The notes under the pieces were generated by a model. That model was not told the DNA's origin. It made no database searches and worked only from the letters and a program-made list of their open reading frames with translations. Shown here piece by piece: positions 54,082 to 61,983 of a stretch of 64,000 bases of DNA. The stretch's first letter is position 1. Each line of letters opens with the position of its first letter. Both the position numbers and the translations under genes were made by a program. The stretch comes from Alphaproteobacteria bacterium (GTDB taxonomy: Bacteria > Pseudomonadota > Alphaproteobacteria > Rhizobiales > GCA-2746425): NCBI GenBank assembly GCA_024743215.1, contig JANSWZ010000005.1, positions 124,001 through 188,000 on the forward strand, written 5' to 3'.

Positions 54082-54984
54082 ATGCCACAACCCGCCGACA
54101 AATCGCCGGAAAAAGGTGGGTTTTCCATCAACGGTTATGGCCTGCATGCCCCGCGTTTGGAAGACGGGCTGTATCTTGTTTCCACACCAATCGGGCATTT
54201 AAAAGACATTACGGTACGCGCTCTGGAGACATTGGCCGCTGCGCATCTGATTGCCTGCGAGGATACACGTGTCAGCCGCGTGCTTCTGTCGCATTACGGC
54301 ATCACAACACCCGTCATGGCCTATCATGAGCACAATGCCGACACCGCCAGTGCCAAAATCATCGAAGCCCTGAAGCACGGACCGGTTGCGCTTATCAGCG
54401 ATGCGGGAACGCCGCTGGTGTCTGATCCGGGCAGCCGGTTGGTGACACAGGTTCTGGAAGCGGATCACAAGGTTATTCCCGTGCCTGGCGCCTCTGCCGT
54501 TCTGGCGGCGCTTGTGGCGGCAGATCTTGGCGATAATCAGTTTCATTTCGTGGGTTTTTTGCCGACTAAGGAAAAAGCGCGTAGCGCCGTTTTCCAAACA
54601 CTTGGCGGCAGTGACGCAACGCTGATTTTCTATGAAAGTCCCAAGCGGATTGCAGCCTGCCTGAAAAATGCAGCAGCCGTTCTGGGCAATGACCGCCCCG
54701 CTGTGGTGGGACGGGAATTGACGAAACGCTTTGAAACCTTCTATCGCGGCACTCTTGGGGACCTGGCAGAAGAATTTGCAAATTCCGACACACCCAAAGG
54801 AGAAATTGTGCTGTTGATCGGGCGCGGCGCGCCTCAGGAAGAGATGTTTGATCTGGATGCGGCCTTGAATGATCGGATGGCCAAAGTGCCCCTGAAACAA
54901 GCCGTTGATGAAGTCTCCGGCATGAGTGGGCTGAAGCGCCGCGATGTCTATCAGCGTGCGCTTCAGCTCAGGGATGCACAGTGA
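54082..54984 (+). CDS. rsmI: 16S rRNA (cytidine(1402)-2'-O)-methyltransferase
   Basis: 300 residues from the ATG at 54082, preceded by AAGGAGA; the frame opens earlier at 53920. The tetrapyrrole-methylase fold shows LYLVSTPIGHLKDITVRALE, LIACEDTRVSRVLLSHYGI, ALISDAGTPLVSDPG and FYESPKRI. It methylates the ribose of C1402 in the 30S decoding centre. Overlaps yraN by four bases. Confidence 0.95.
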   Translation: MPQPADKSPEKGGFSINGYGLHAPRLEDGLYLVSTPIGHLKDITVRALETLAAAHLIACEDTRVSRVLLSHYGITTPVMAYHEHNADTASAKIIEALKHGPVALISDAGTPLVSDPGSRLVTQVLEADHKVIPVPGASAVLAALVAADLGDNQFHFVGFLPTKEKARSAVFQTLGGSDATLIFYESPKRIAACLKNAAAVLGNDRPAVVGRELTKRFETFYRGTLGDLAEEFANSDTPKGEIVLLIGRGAPQEEMFDLDAALNDRMAKVPLKQAVDEVSGMSGLKRRDVYQRALQLRDAQ

Positions 54985-55358
54985 ACCGATCCCGCACACG
55001 ACAAAAGGCGGAAACGCGCGGGCGGCATGCCGAAACCGCAGCAGCGCTGTTCTTGCGGGCCAAAGGATATCGTATTTTGAACCAGCGCTATAAAACGCCG
55101 GTTGGTGAAATTGATCTGGTGGCCTGTCGTGGCCGTTTGGTGGTTTTTACCGAGGTTAAATGGCGCAGCACTTTGGACTTGGCCCTTGAATCCGTTCACC
55201 CCAAAGCGCAGGCCCGTATCGGCCAAGCGGCTGCACATTGGCTGAGCCGAGAGCCCAAATTTGCAAATTTCAACACACGATTTGATGTGATAGCCCTTGC
55301 GCCATGGCGATGGCCGGTCCATCTGAAACAGGCTTTTGATCTTTCCGATCACATCTGA
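54981..55358 (+). CDS. YraN family protein (predicted endonuclease fold)
   Basis: 125 residues starting at a GTG within the rsmI stop overlap. The restriction-endonuclease-like core is visible: GRHAETAAALFLRAKGYRIL, then GEIDLVACRGRLVVFTEVKWR, where D and the E-x-K form the nuclease triad. The function of YraN is unknown. It is 9 bases before gshB. Confidence 0.92.
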   Translation: MNRSRTRQKAETRGRHAETAAALFLRAKGYRILNQRYKTPVGEIDLVACRGRLVVFTEVKWRSTLDLALESVHPKAQARIGQAAAHWLSREPKFANFNTRFDVIALAPWRWPVHLKQAFDLSDHI

Positions 55359-55367
55359 GGTAATTCT

Positions 55368-56306
55368 ATGTCACTCAAAGTCGCGGTCCAGATGGATCAC
55401 ATCTCCACCATTCAGATCGGTGGCGATTCCACCTTTGCCATGCTGCTGGAGGCGTCCAGGCGCGGGCACAGCCTGTTCCATTACGAGCCGGATCAGCTCA
55501 TGATGCTGGATGGCAAGGTCAAGGCCCGCATGGCACCCCTGACCGTCCAGGATGTAGAAGGTGATCACTTCACGCTGGGCAGCGAGGAAATGCTGGAGCT
55601 GACGGACATGGACAGTGTTCTGCTGCGTCAGGACCCGCCCTTTGACATGAATTACATTACGACCACCCATCTGCTGGAGCGGGTGCATCCGCAAACTCTG
55701 GTGGTCAATGATCCGGCTCATGTGCGCAATGCGCCAGAGAAGATTTTTGTTACCGAATTTCCCGATCTGATGCCCAAAACCCTGATCTCGCGCAATGGGG
55801 ACGATATTCGGGCGTTTCGGGAAGAGGTTGGCGATATCATTTTGAAACCGCTCTATGGCAATGGCGGCGCCGGCGTGTTCCGGCTGAGGTCTGATGATCA
55901 GAATCTGGCGTCTCTGCTGGAAATGTTCGAGCAGATGTTTCCTGAACCCTTCATGGTTCAGCAATATCTACCGGACGTGCGGGCAGGCGATAAACGCATT
56001 ATTCTGGTCGACGGCGTTGCCGTTGGAGCCATCAACCGGGTGCCGGCCGAAGGTGAAGCACGTTCCAACATGCATGTGGGTGGCCGCGCGGAAGCCATTG
56101 GTATGACAGCACGCGAACATGAAATCTGCGAGCGCATCGGTCCTGCCCTGAAAGAGCGCGGCTTTATCTTTGTCGGCATCGATGTGATCGGCGACTACAT
56201 GACCGAGATCAACGTGACGTCTCCAACCGGCATTCGCGAAGTGAAGAAATTCGGCGGTGCAGATATCGCTGAGCTGATCTGGGATGCGATTGAAGCCAAA
56301 GTTTGA
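55368..56306 (+). CDS. gshB: Glutathione synthetase
   Basis: 312 residues. [25 protein letters not shown] at the N-terminus, [19 protein letters not shown], the ATP-grasp loop [15 protein letters not shown] near residue 164 and [11 protein letters not shown] at the C-terminal end match GshB. It joins gamma-glutamylcysteine and glycine. Part of the rsmI-yraN-gshB operon. Confidence 0.96.
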   Translation: MSLKVAVQMDHISTIQIGGDSTFAMLLEASRRGHSLFHYEPDQLMMLDGKVKARMAPLTVQDVEGDHFTLGSEEMLELTDMDSVLLRQDPPFDMNYITTTHLLERVHPQTLVVNDPAHVRNAPEKIFVTEFPDLMPKTLISRNGDDIRAFREEVGDIILKPLYGNGGAGVFRLRSDDQNLASLLEMFEQMFPEPFMVQQYLPDVRAGDKRIILVDGVAVGAINRVPAEGEARSNMHVGGRAEAIGMTAREHEICERIGPALKERGFIFVGIDVIGDYMTEINVTSPTGIREVKKFGGADIAELIWDAIEAKV

Positions 56307-56318
56307 GCGACAAGCGTC

Positions 56319-56825
56319 TCATAGTTGCGGTCTGGCGGACAGTTTAAGCGTCCCGATAACAGCCAGCAGAAATGCCAGACCGGACGCGATCGTGCGCGAC
56401 TGGTTCCAAAACTGCCAGGGTTTGGAATAGTCCTGCCAGATTGTTTTGGCGGCCTCCAGATTTTCCGGAACAACGATGCGGGCCAGCGCTTCATTCATGG
56501 GCACATTGACAGCCATTGTCAGAACAAGACCGAAACACAGATAGACCGCGCCGCTGAGCGCAAAAAACTTTGCACTTGTTTTGTAATCGCGTGCCCAGAG
56601 CAGCGCTGCGGTAACGGCCAGAACCACTGGCGTTCCGAAGAATGCCGGTGCGAAGACAGCGTTTCGGACGGAAGCGTTCATGGCCTGCATGGCAGAAATC
56701 GCAATGCGCGGATCTGCTGCATCCAGTCCCCACATGGTGGAACAGACCCAGGCATAGAAAAAGCCGAAGATCGCTGCGCACAGGATCAAAGACAGGGAGA
56801 TCATGGTTGAAATCATCTTTGACAT
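56319..56825 (-). CDS. DUF1772/anthrone-oxygenase-like membrane protein
   Basis: 168 residues, four membrane helices. The family residues are in VNVPMNEALARI and YSKPWQFWNQSRTIASGLAFLL (C-terminal third). ATG at 56825 with AAAGGAG upstream is chosen over the TTG two codons earlier. It is divergent from a TetR regulator with two operator-like palindromes between them, so it is probably induced by the TetR ligand, perhaps a hydrophobic small molecule. A paralogue in a different context is at 18603-19112. Confidence 0.85.
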   Translation of the reverse strand: MSKMISTMISLSLILCAAIFGFFYAWVCSTMWGLDAADPRIAISAMQAMNASVRNAVFAPAFFGTPVVLAVTAALLWARDYKTSAKFFALSGAVYLCFGLVLTMAVNVPMNEALARIVVPENLEAAKTIWQDYSKPWQFWNQSRTIASGLAFLLAVIGTLKLSARPQL

Positions 56826-56841
56826 TTTCAAACTCCTTTAC

Positions 56842-56886
56842 CGTACATATATGTACGTATTTACTATTCCGTATAGATGTGTACGG
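56842..56886. promoter_or_regulatory. Twin TetR operators
   Basis: A perfect 16-bp palindrome CGTACATATATGTACG at 56842-56857 and an imperfect one at 56869-56886 with arms CCGTA and TACGG, centres 28 bp apart. They sit between the divergent DUF1772 and TetR genes. Repression of both promoters by the TetR protein is inferred. Confidence 0.65.
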
Positions 56887-56915
56887 TATTTAGCAAGTCA
56901 AAACTGGAATTTGAT

Positions 56916-57515
56916 ATGCGGACCGACAAGAAGCAGAAACGGCATCAGGAGATTTCCGAGGCGGCCTATGCCCTGCTGGATAAGCACGGCTACGGTGGCA
57001 CCTCCATGCTCAGCATCGCCAAAGCCGCCGGTGCCTCAAACGAGACGCTGTATCGCTGGTACGGTGACAAGCAAAATCTGTTTGCGGCCATGGTTCAAGA
57101 CAATGCAGCGATTGTGAAAGCCGAGTTGGAGGCCAGCCTGACAGGGGATGACGATCCGATGGCAGCCCTTACGAAGATCGGCGCGAAACTGTTAACGTTG
57201 CTGACCGGCGAGCGCGCTATTGCGCTTAATCGGGCCGCAGCTTCGGACAGCAGTGGCGCATTGGGCGCAACCATTGCCGAGGCCGGTCGCGGCACGATAG
57301 CACCCCTACTGGAAAAATTGTTTGCCCGTATGGTGCAAACCGGTGTTCTGGCAGTTGAAAACTCGTCTGAGGCGACCGAGATCTATCTGGGTTTGCTGAT
57401 CGGTGATCTGCAAATACGCCGAGTGATCGGGCAATTGGAGCCCTTATCCGAAGCCGCTTGCAGCGCTCGATCTGACCGGGCGCTGGTGCTGCTCAGGAAA
57501 CTTTATGCGGCCTGA
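56916..57515 (+). CDS. TetR/AcrR family transcriptional regulator
   Basis: 199 residues from the ATG at 56916 (an ATG at 56877 would start inside the second operator). The N-terminal helix-turn-helix is HGYGGTSMLSIAKAAGASNETLYRWYGDKQNLFAAMV; the remaining helices form a ligand-binding domain of the AefR-like type. It probably controls the divergent DUF1772 gene and itself. The ligand is unknown. Confidence 0.9.
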   Translation: MRTDKKQKRHQEISEAAYALLDKHGYGGTSMLSIAKAAGASNETLYRWYGDKQNLFAAMVQDNAAIVKAELEASLTGDDDPMAALTKIGAKLLTLLTGERAIALNRAAASDSSGALGATIAEAGRGTIAPLLEKLFARMVQTGVLAVENSSEATEIYLGLLIGDLQIRRVIGQLEPLSEAACSARSDRALVLLRKLYAA

Positions 57516-57630
57516 CCGTCTGATGACAATTGTTGCCGGTTGATGGCTCCATCAATCAGTGGTTTTGCCAGCACCTGCTTTCCCTGCAATATTGCAGCCG
57601 AACCTTATCTCGAATCAGGACCCTCCCCGC

Positions 57631-59163
57631 ATGGTTGCACATGTCACCACTGTCAGTTTTCAGGGCATTGAAGCTGTGCCGGTTGATGTGCAGGTTCTGC
57701 TGGCACCGGGTCTGCCTGCCTTTACCATTGTCGGTCTTCCGGACAAGGCCGTAGCGGAAAGCCGCGAGCGGGTGCGCGGGGCTTTGCATGCATCCGGCCT
57801 GTCCCTGCCACCGCGCCGGATCACAGTTAATCTGGCACCGGCGGATTTGCCCAAGGAGGGCAGCCATTATGACCTTCCCATCGCATTGGGTCTGATGGCG
57901 GCGATTGGTGCCCTGCCCGCAGAATTCCTCAGCCGCTTTGTGGTTCTGGGTGAACTGGCACTGGATGGCAGTATTGCAGCCGTCACAGGCGCCTTGCCCG
58001 CTGCAATCGCCGCAAATGCCATGGACAAGGGGCTGATATGCCCTGCCGCCAGTGGCCGGGAAGCCGCCTGGGCCGGAACTGATCTGGAAGTGCTGGCACC
58101 GGAAAACCTGATCCAGCTGGCCAATCACTTCAAGGGCACGCAAGTCCTGTCCAACCCAGAGCCCGCGATCCACGCACCAGCCGAAAACCTGCCTGATCTG
58201 TCTGACATCAAGGGCCAGGAAACCGCACGCCGGGCACTGGAAGTGGCCGCTGCCGGAGGCCACAATATGCTGATGGTGGGGCCTCCCGGTGCGGGCAAAT
58301 CCATGTTAGCCGCCAGACTGCCCTCCATTCTGCCACCCCTTTCGCCCAAGGAGCTTCTGGAAGTCTCGATGATTGCTTCCATTGCAGGCAGTCTGTCTGT
58401 TGGCGGTCTGTCAGACCGGCGTCCGTTCCGCGAACCGCACCACTCCGCGTCGATGGCGGCCATGGTTGGCGGCGGCATTCGCGCCAAGCCGGGCGAAGTG
58501 TCGTTGGCGCATAATGGCATTCTGTTTCTTGACGAATTGCCCGAATTTGCGCCGCAAGTGCTGGACAGTCTGCGGCAACCATTGGAACGCGGCGAAACCT
58601 CCATTGCTCGTGTGAATTACCGGCTGACCTACCCCTCGCGCTTTCAGCTGATTGCAGCCATGAACCCCTGCAAATGCGGGCGTGCCGGGGAACCGGGCTA
58701 TAAATGTCCGCGCGGGCCGCGCTGCGCCAATGATTATCAGGCGCGTATTTCCGGCCCGTTTCTGGACCGCATTGATATTCGCATTGCAGTTCCGGCGGTC
58801 ACAGCAAGCGATCTCATTACGCCCAAACCCAGCGAAGCCAGCAAAGCGGTCGCGGCGCGTGTGGCAAAAGTCCGAACCCTTCAGGCCGAGCGCTTTGCTG
58901 CAATTGGCCATCCCGATATCCGCACCATTGCTGCCGCACCTGCCGATCTCATCAGCGAAGTCGCCGCACCCGATGCAGCAGGTCAGACCTTGCTGAAAGA
59001 CGCCGCCGAAGCCATGAAACTCAGCGCGCGGGGTTATCACCGTGTGCTGAAGATAGCCCGCACCCTAGCGGACCTTGATGGATCAGACGCGCTTGGCCGG
59101 GTGCATCTGGCTGAAGCGCTGAGTTACCGAATGGTTGGGGATGGCGGCACGTCACAGGCTTGA
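57631..59163 (+). CDS. comM: YifB/ComM family Mg-chelatase-like AAA+ ATPase
   Basis: 510 residues from the ATG at 57631. N-terminal Lon-like S5 domain (VTTVSFQGIEAVPVDVQVLL; NLAPADLPKEGSHYDLPIALG), Walker A VGPPGAGKSM near 220, Walker B GILFLDELPEF near 300, the zinc-type cysteine cluster NPCKCGRAGEPGYKCPRGPRC split near 352-372 and FLDRIDIRI. ComM helicase promotes branch migration during natural transformation. Isolated gene downstream of tetR. Confidence 0.93.
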   Translation: MVAHVTTVSFQGIEAVPVDVQVLLAPGLPAFTIVGLPDKAVAESRERVRGALHASGLSLPPRRITVNLAPADLPKEGSHYDLPIALGLMAAIGALPAEFLSRFVVLGELALDGSIAAVTGALPAAIAANAMDKGLICPAASGREAAWAGTDLEVLAPENLIQLANHFKGTQVLSNPEPAIHAPAENLPDLSDIKGQETARRALEVAAAGGHNMLMVGPPGAGKSMLAARLPSILPPLSPKELLEVSMIASIAGSLSVGGLSDRRPFREPHHSASMAAMVGGGIRAKPGEVSLAHNGILFLDELPEFAPQVLDSLRQPLERGETSIARVNYRLTYPSRFQLIAAMNPCKCGRAGEPGYKCPRGPRCANDYQARISGPFLDRIDIRIAVPAVTASDLITPKPSEASKAVAARVAKVRTLQAERFAAIGHPDIRTIAAAPADLISEVAAPDAAGQTLLKDAAEAMKLSARGYHRVLKIARTLADLDGSDALGRVHLAEALSYRMVGDGGTSQA

Positions 59164-59313
59164 ATGCTACCCACACAACTGTCATCGGATGTTCAACAAA
59201 TCGGGATAAAGCGGTTTGTGCAGGGGCGAATCGCGCCTATATGCAAGACAGCAGATTTGCTGACTGAGTGTGCTTTGATGAGAAGCTTCAGTCCATAAGG
59301 GTGGGAATTTGTG

Positions 59314-60291
59314 ATGCGAACAGGCTTGGGTACACCACTATCGACCTGGCAGCGGCTACGCTCTGCCTCGCGCCATGGATTTTCGCCGCGGGCGCTTCAG
59401 GGGTTTTCCCCGCGTGCACTTTTGCCGCTTCCACAATTGCCCAATCGCACGCTCCCGAATTCTGCTGACCCGTTTGCGGGCCTCAAGGGGCCTGTTGGCG
59501 GCCGTATTGGCAATCTGGAAGTCCGACTGGCCCAAACGCCGCGGGAACTGCGCAAAGCACAAGCACTGCGTTACAAGGTGTTTTACGGCGAAATGGCTGC
59601 AGTGGCCGATGCCAAAACGCGCTTTTTTCGCCGAGATGAAGACCGGTTTGACCGGATTTGCGATCATCTTTTGGTGTTGGATCATGAATCACTGGGCCAC
59701 AGCAAAAAGCCCCGCATCGTTGGAACTTACCGCCTGTTGCGGCAGGAAATTGCCGAACGGCATGGTGGTTTTTACACGGCTGATGAATATGACATTGCGC
59801 CGCTACTGGCGCACCATTCCCATTTGAAGTTTCTGGAACTGGGCCGCTCCTGCGTGCTGCCGGAATACCGCAACAGGCGGACGGTTGAATTGTTGTGGCA
59901 TGGCATCTGGTCCTATGTGCGGGCGCATGATCTTGATGTGATGTTTGGCTGCGCTTCCTTTGCCGGGACTGATCCGCAGGACAATGCAACTGCGCTTTCG
60001 TTCCTGCATCATCATGCCGCGACTGCGCCTGAATGGTCCGTGACCGCGTTGCCAGGCCGCTATACGGATATGAATCTTCTGTCCAAGGATGCTGTGTCCG
60101 CCAGAACCGCGCTTCGGGAACTGCCGCCCTTGGTGAAGGGCTATTTGCGCATCGGAGCCAAAATTGGCAACGGGGCGGTGATCGACCATCAATTTGGCAC
60201 AACAGATGTGCTGATTGTTCTGCCTGTTTCAGACATTGATGAGCGCTACATCAAGCATTTTGGTGCCGAGGCAACGCGCTACGCGCTCTGA
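59314..60291 (+). CDS. olsB: GNAT acyltransferase, OlsB-like (ornithine lipid synthesis)
   Basis: 325 residues. The catalytic part from about residue 65 (IGNLEVRLAQTPRELRKAQALRYKVFYGEM) has the hemolysin-like acyltransferase pattern, including LELGRSCVLPEYRNRRTVELLWHG split near 180-203 and LPPLVKGYLRIGAKIGNGAV near 270. OlsB proteins add a 3-hydroxyacyl chain from ACP to ornithine. The N-terminal 60 residues are an Arg/Pro-rich extension with a tandem GFSPRAL repeat, absent in most homologues. OlsA is not seen here. Confidence 0.75.
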   Translation: MRTGLGTPLSTWQRLRSASRHGFSPRALQGFSPRALLPLPQLPNRTLPNSADPFAGLKGPVGGRIGNLEVRLAQTPRELRKAQALRYKVFYGEMAAVADAKTRFFRRDEDRFDRICDHLLVLDHESLGHSKKPRIVGTYRLLRQEIAERHGGFYTADEYDIAPLLAHHSHLKFLELGRSCVLPEYRNRRTVELLWHGIWSYVRAHDLDVMFGCASFAGTDPQDNATALSFLHHHAATAPEWSVTALPGRYTDMNLLSKDAVSARTALRELPPLVKGYLRIGAKIGNGAVIDHQFGTTDVLIVLPVSDIDERYIKHFGAEATRYAL

Positions 60292-60408
60292 GGCGCATCA
60301 TGCGCAATCTGTTTTGATCATTTCATTGCAAAATTAAGGTGCGGGACAAACCCGTCTTAAACGGCTAAACAGGGTCTTCCTGTTCTCAACAGACCGGCAA
60401 ACTCTTAT

Positions 60409-61983
60409 ATGGCTGAATTGCCACCTGTTAAAATTGCCAGCAACCGAATGCAACCGCCAGACATTTTGGGCGGACAGGCAGATAATCGACCTGGGGCTGC
60501 CTTTGCGTCTGATCCGCTGATACCAGCGCAATCGGCGCTGGATTTCAGGCCCGTTCTGCTGGTTATCGGCATTCTGACGGCGATTTTGGGTGTGACCATG
60601 ATGGCCCCGGCCATTATGGATGCCGCTCTTGGAAACATTGCCTGGCGCAGCTTTGCCGTGGCGTCGCTGGTCACCACTTTGTTCGGGCTTGGATTGTGGA
60701 TGGCAACCCGTGGAACCGTTCGGGGCCTTGGCACACGACAGGCCTTCCTGATGACTGTTTCAGCCTGGCTGGCGCTGGCCACATTCGGTGCCCTGCCCAT
60801 CTACTTCTCCGGTGTTGTGCCAAGCTTCACGGATGCTTTTTTTGAGTCCATGTCCGGCTTGACCACGACGGGTGCGACGGTGATCACCGATCTGGACTCC
60901 ACGCCGCTTGGTATCCTGTTCTGGCGGGCCATCCTGCAATGGCTTGGTGGTCTTGGAATCATCGTTATGGCGGTTGCCATTCTGCCGATGCTGCAGATTG
61001 GCGGCATGCAGATATTCAAGGCGGAAGCGTTTGATTCCACCGATGCCATTCTGCCGCGCGTGACACAGATTTCCGGGGCCATGACCCTGATCTACATTAC
61101 GCTGACAGTAATGTGTTCCTTTGCCTATTCCGTCGCCGGGATGGGTGCTGCCGATGCTCTGTTTCATGCCATGACGACAGTCGCCACAGGCGGGTTTTCG
61201 ACCAAAGATGCCTCGCTGGCCTATTTTGACAGCGCTCTGATCGACACGATCTGCATTGTCTTCATGCTGGCTGGCAGCCTGCCCTTTCTGCTTTGGGTAC
61301 AAGCCTTTCAGGGGCGGCTGAAACCCATGTTCACCGATCAGCAGGTTCGGGGCTTCTTTGGCTTTCTGCTTTTATTCATTCTAGCCATTTGGGGCTATGA
61401 AACCATACGGGGGGTTCATCCCGGTCTTGAAGGGCTGCGCTACGGTGCCTTCAATGTGATTTCGATCATGACCGGAACCGGCTATGCCAATGATGATTAT
61501 GGTGCCTGGGGCCAATTTTCCATCGCATTATTTTTTGTCATCACCTTTATCGGCGGCTGTGCCGGCTCAACCTCCTGCGGCATGAAAGTGTTTCGCATTC
61601 AGGTGCTGTTTATGGATTTGCGACAGCATTTGAACCGCCTGGCTTTTCCCAACGGAATTTTCATCCGTCGCTTTAATGGCCGCCCGATTCCAACCAGCGT
61701 CTCGCTGTCCGTGATGGCGTTTTTCTTCCTCTATCTGCTGAGCTTTGCGGTTTTGGCCGTATTGCTGTCTTTAACCGGCATGGATACGCTGGCAGCCATG
61801 TCCGGTGCCGCCACATCCTTGTCGAATGTGGGTCCCGGCCTTGGGGAGATTATCGGACCTGCTGGCAATTTTCAGCCATTGAGCGATACGGCAAAATGGT
61901 TGCTGATCCTGGGTATGCTGGTCGGCCGTCTGGAATTTTTCACAATGCTTGTGCTTATTCTGCCGCGCTTCTGGCGCTCATAG
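60409..61983 (+). CDS. TrkH family potassium uptake protein
   Basis: 524 residues with about ten membrane segments. Pore-loop sequences typical of TrkH/KtrB are visible: FFESMSGLTTTGATVI near 145, FHAMTTVATGGFSTKDAS near 247, FNVISIMTGTGYANDDYG near 350 and TSLSNVGPGLGEIIGP near 468. It imports K+ with a cytoplasmic TrkA-type regulator not in the window. The N-terminal 40 residues are hydrophilic. Its last 29 bases overlap the convergent RND gene. Confidence 0.93.
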   Translation: MAELPPVKIASNRMQPPDILGGQADNRPGAAFASDPLIPAQSALDFRPVLLVIGILTAILGVTMMAPAIMDAALGNIAWRSFAVASLVTTLFGLGLWMATRGTVRGLGTRQAFLMTVSAWLALATFGALPIYFSGVVPSFTDAFFESMSGLTTTGATVITDLDSTPLGILFWRAILQWLGGLGIIVMAVAILPMLQIGGMQIFKAEAFDSTDAILPRVTQISGAMTLIYITLTVMCSFAYSVAGMGAADALFHAMTTVATGGFSTKDASLAYFDSALIDTICIVFMLAGSLPFLLWVQAFQGRLKPMFTDQQVRGFFGFLLLFILAIWGYETIRGVHPGLEGLRYGAFNVISIMTGTGYANDDYGAWGQFSIALFFVITFIGGCAGSTSCGMKVFRIQVLFMDLRQHLNRLAFPNGIFIRRFNGRPIPTSVSLSVMAFFFLYLLSFAVLAVLLSLTGMDTLAAMSGAATSLSNVGPGLGEIIGPAGNFQPLSDTAKWLLILGMLVGRLEFFTMLVLILPRFWRS

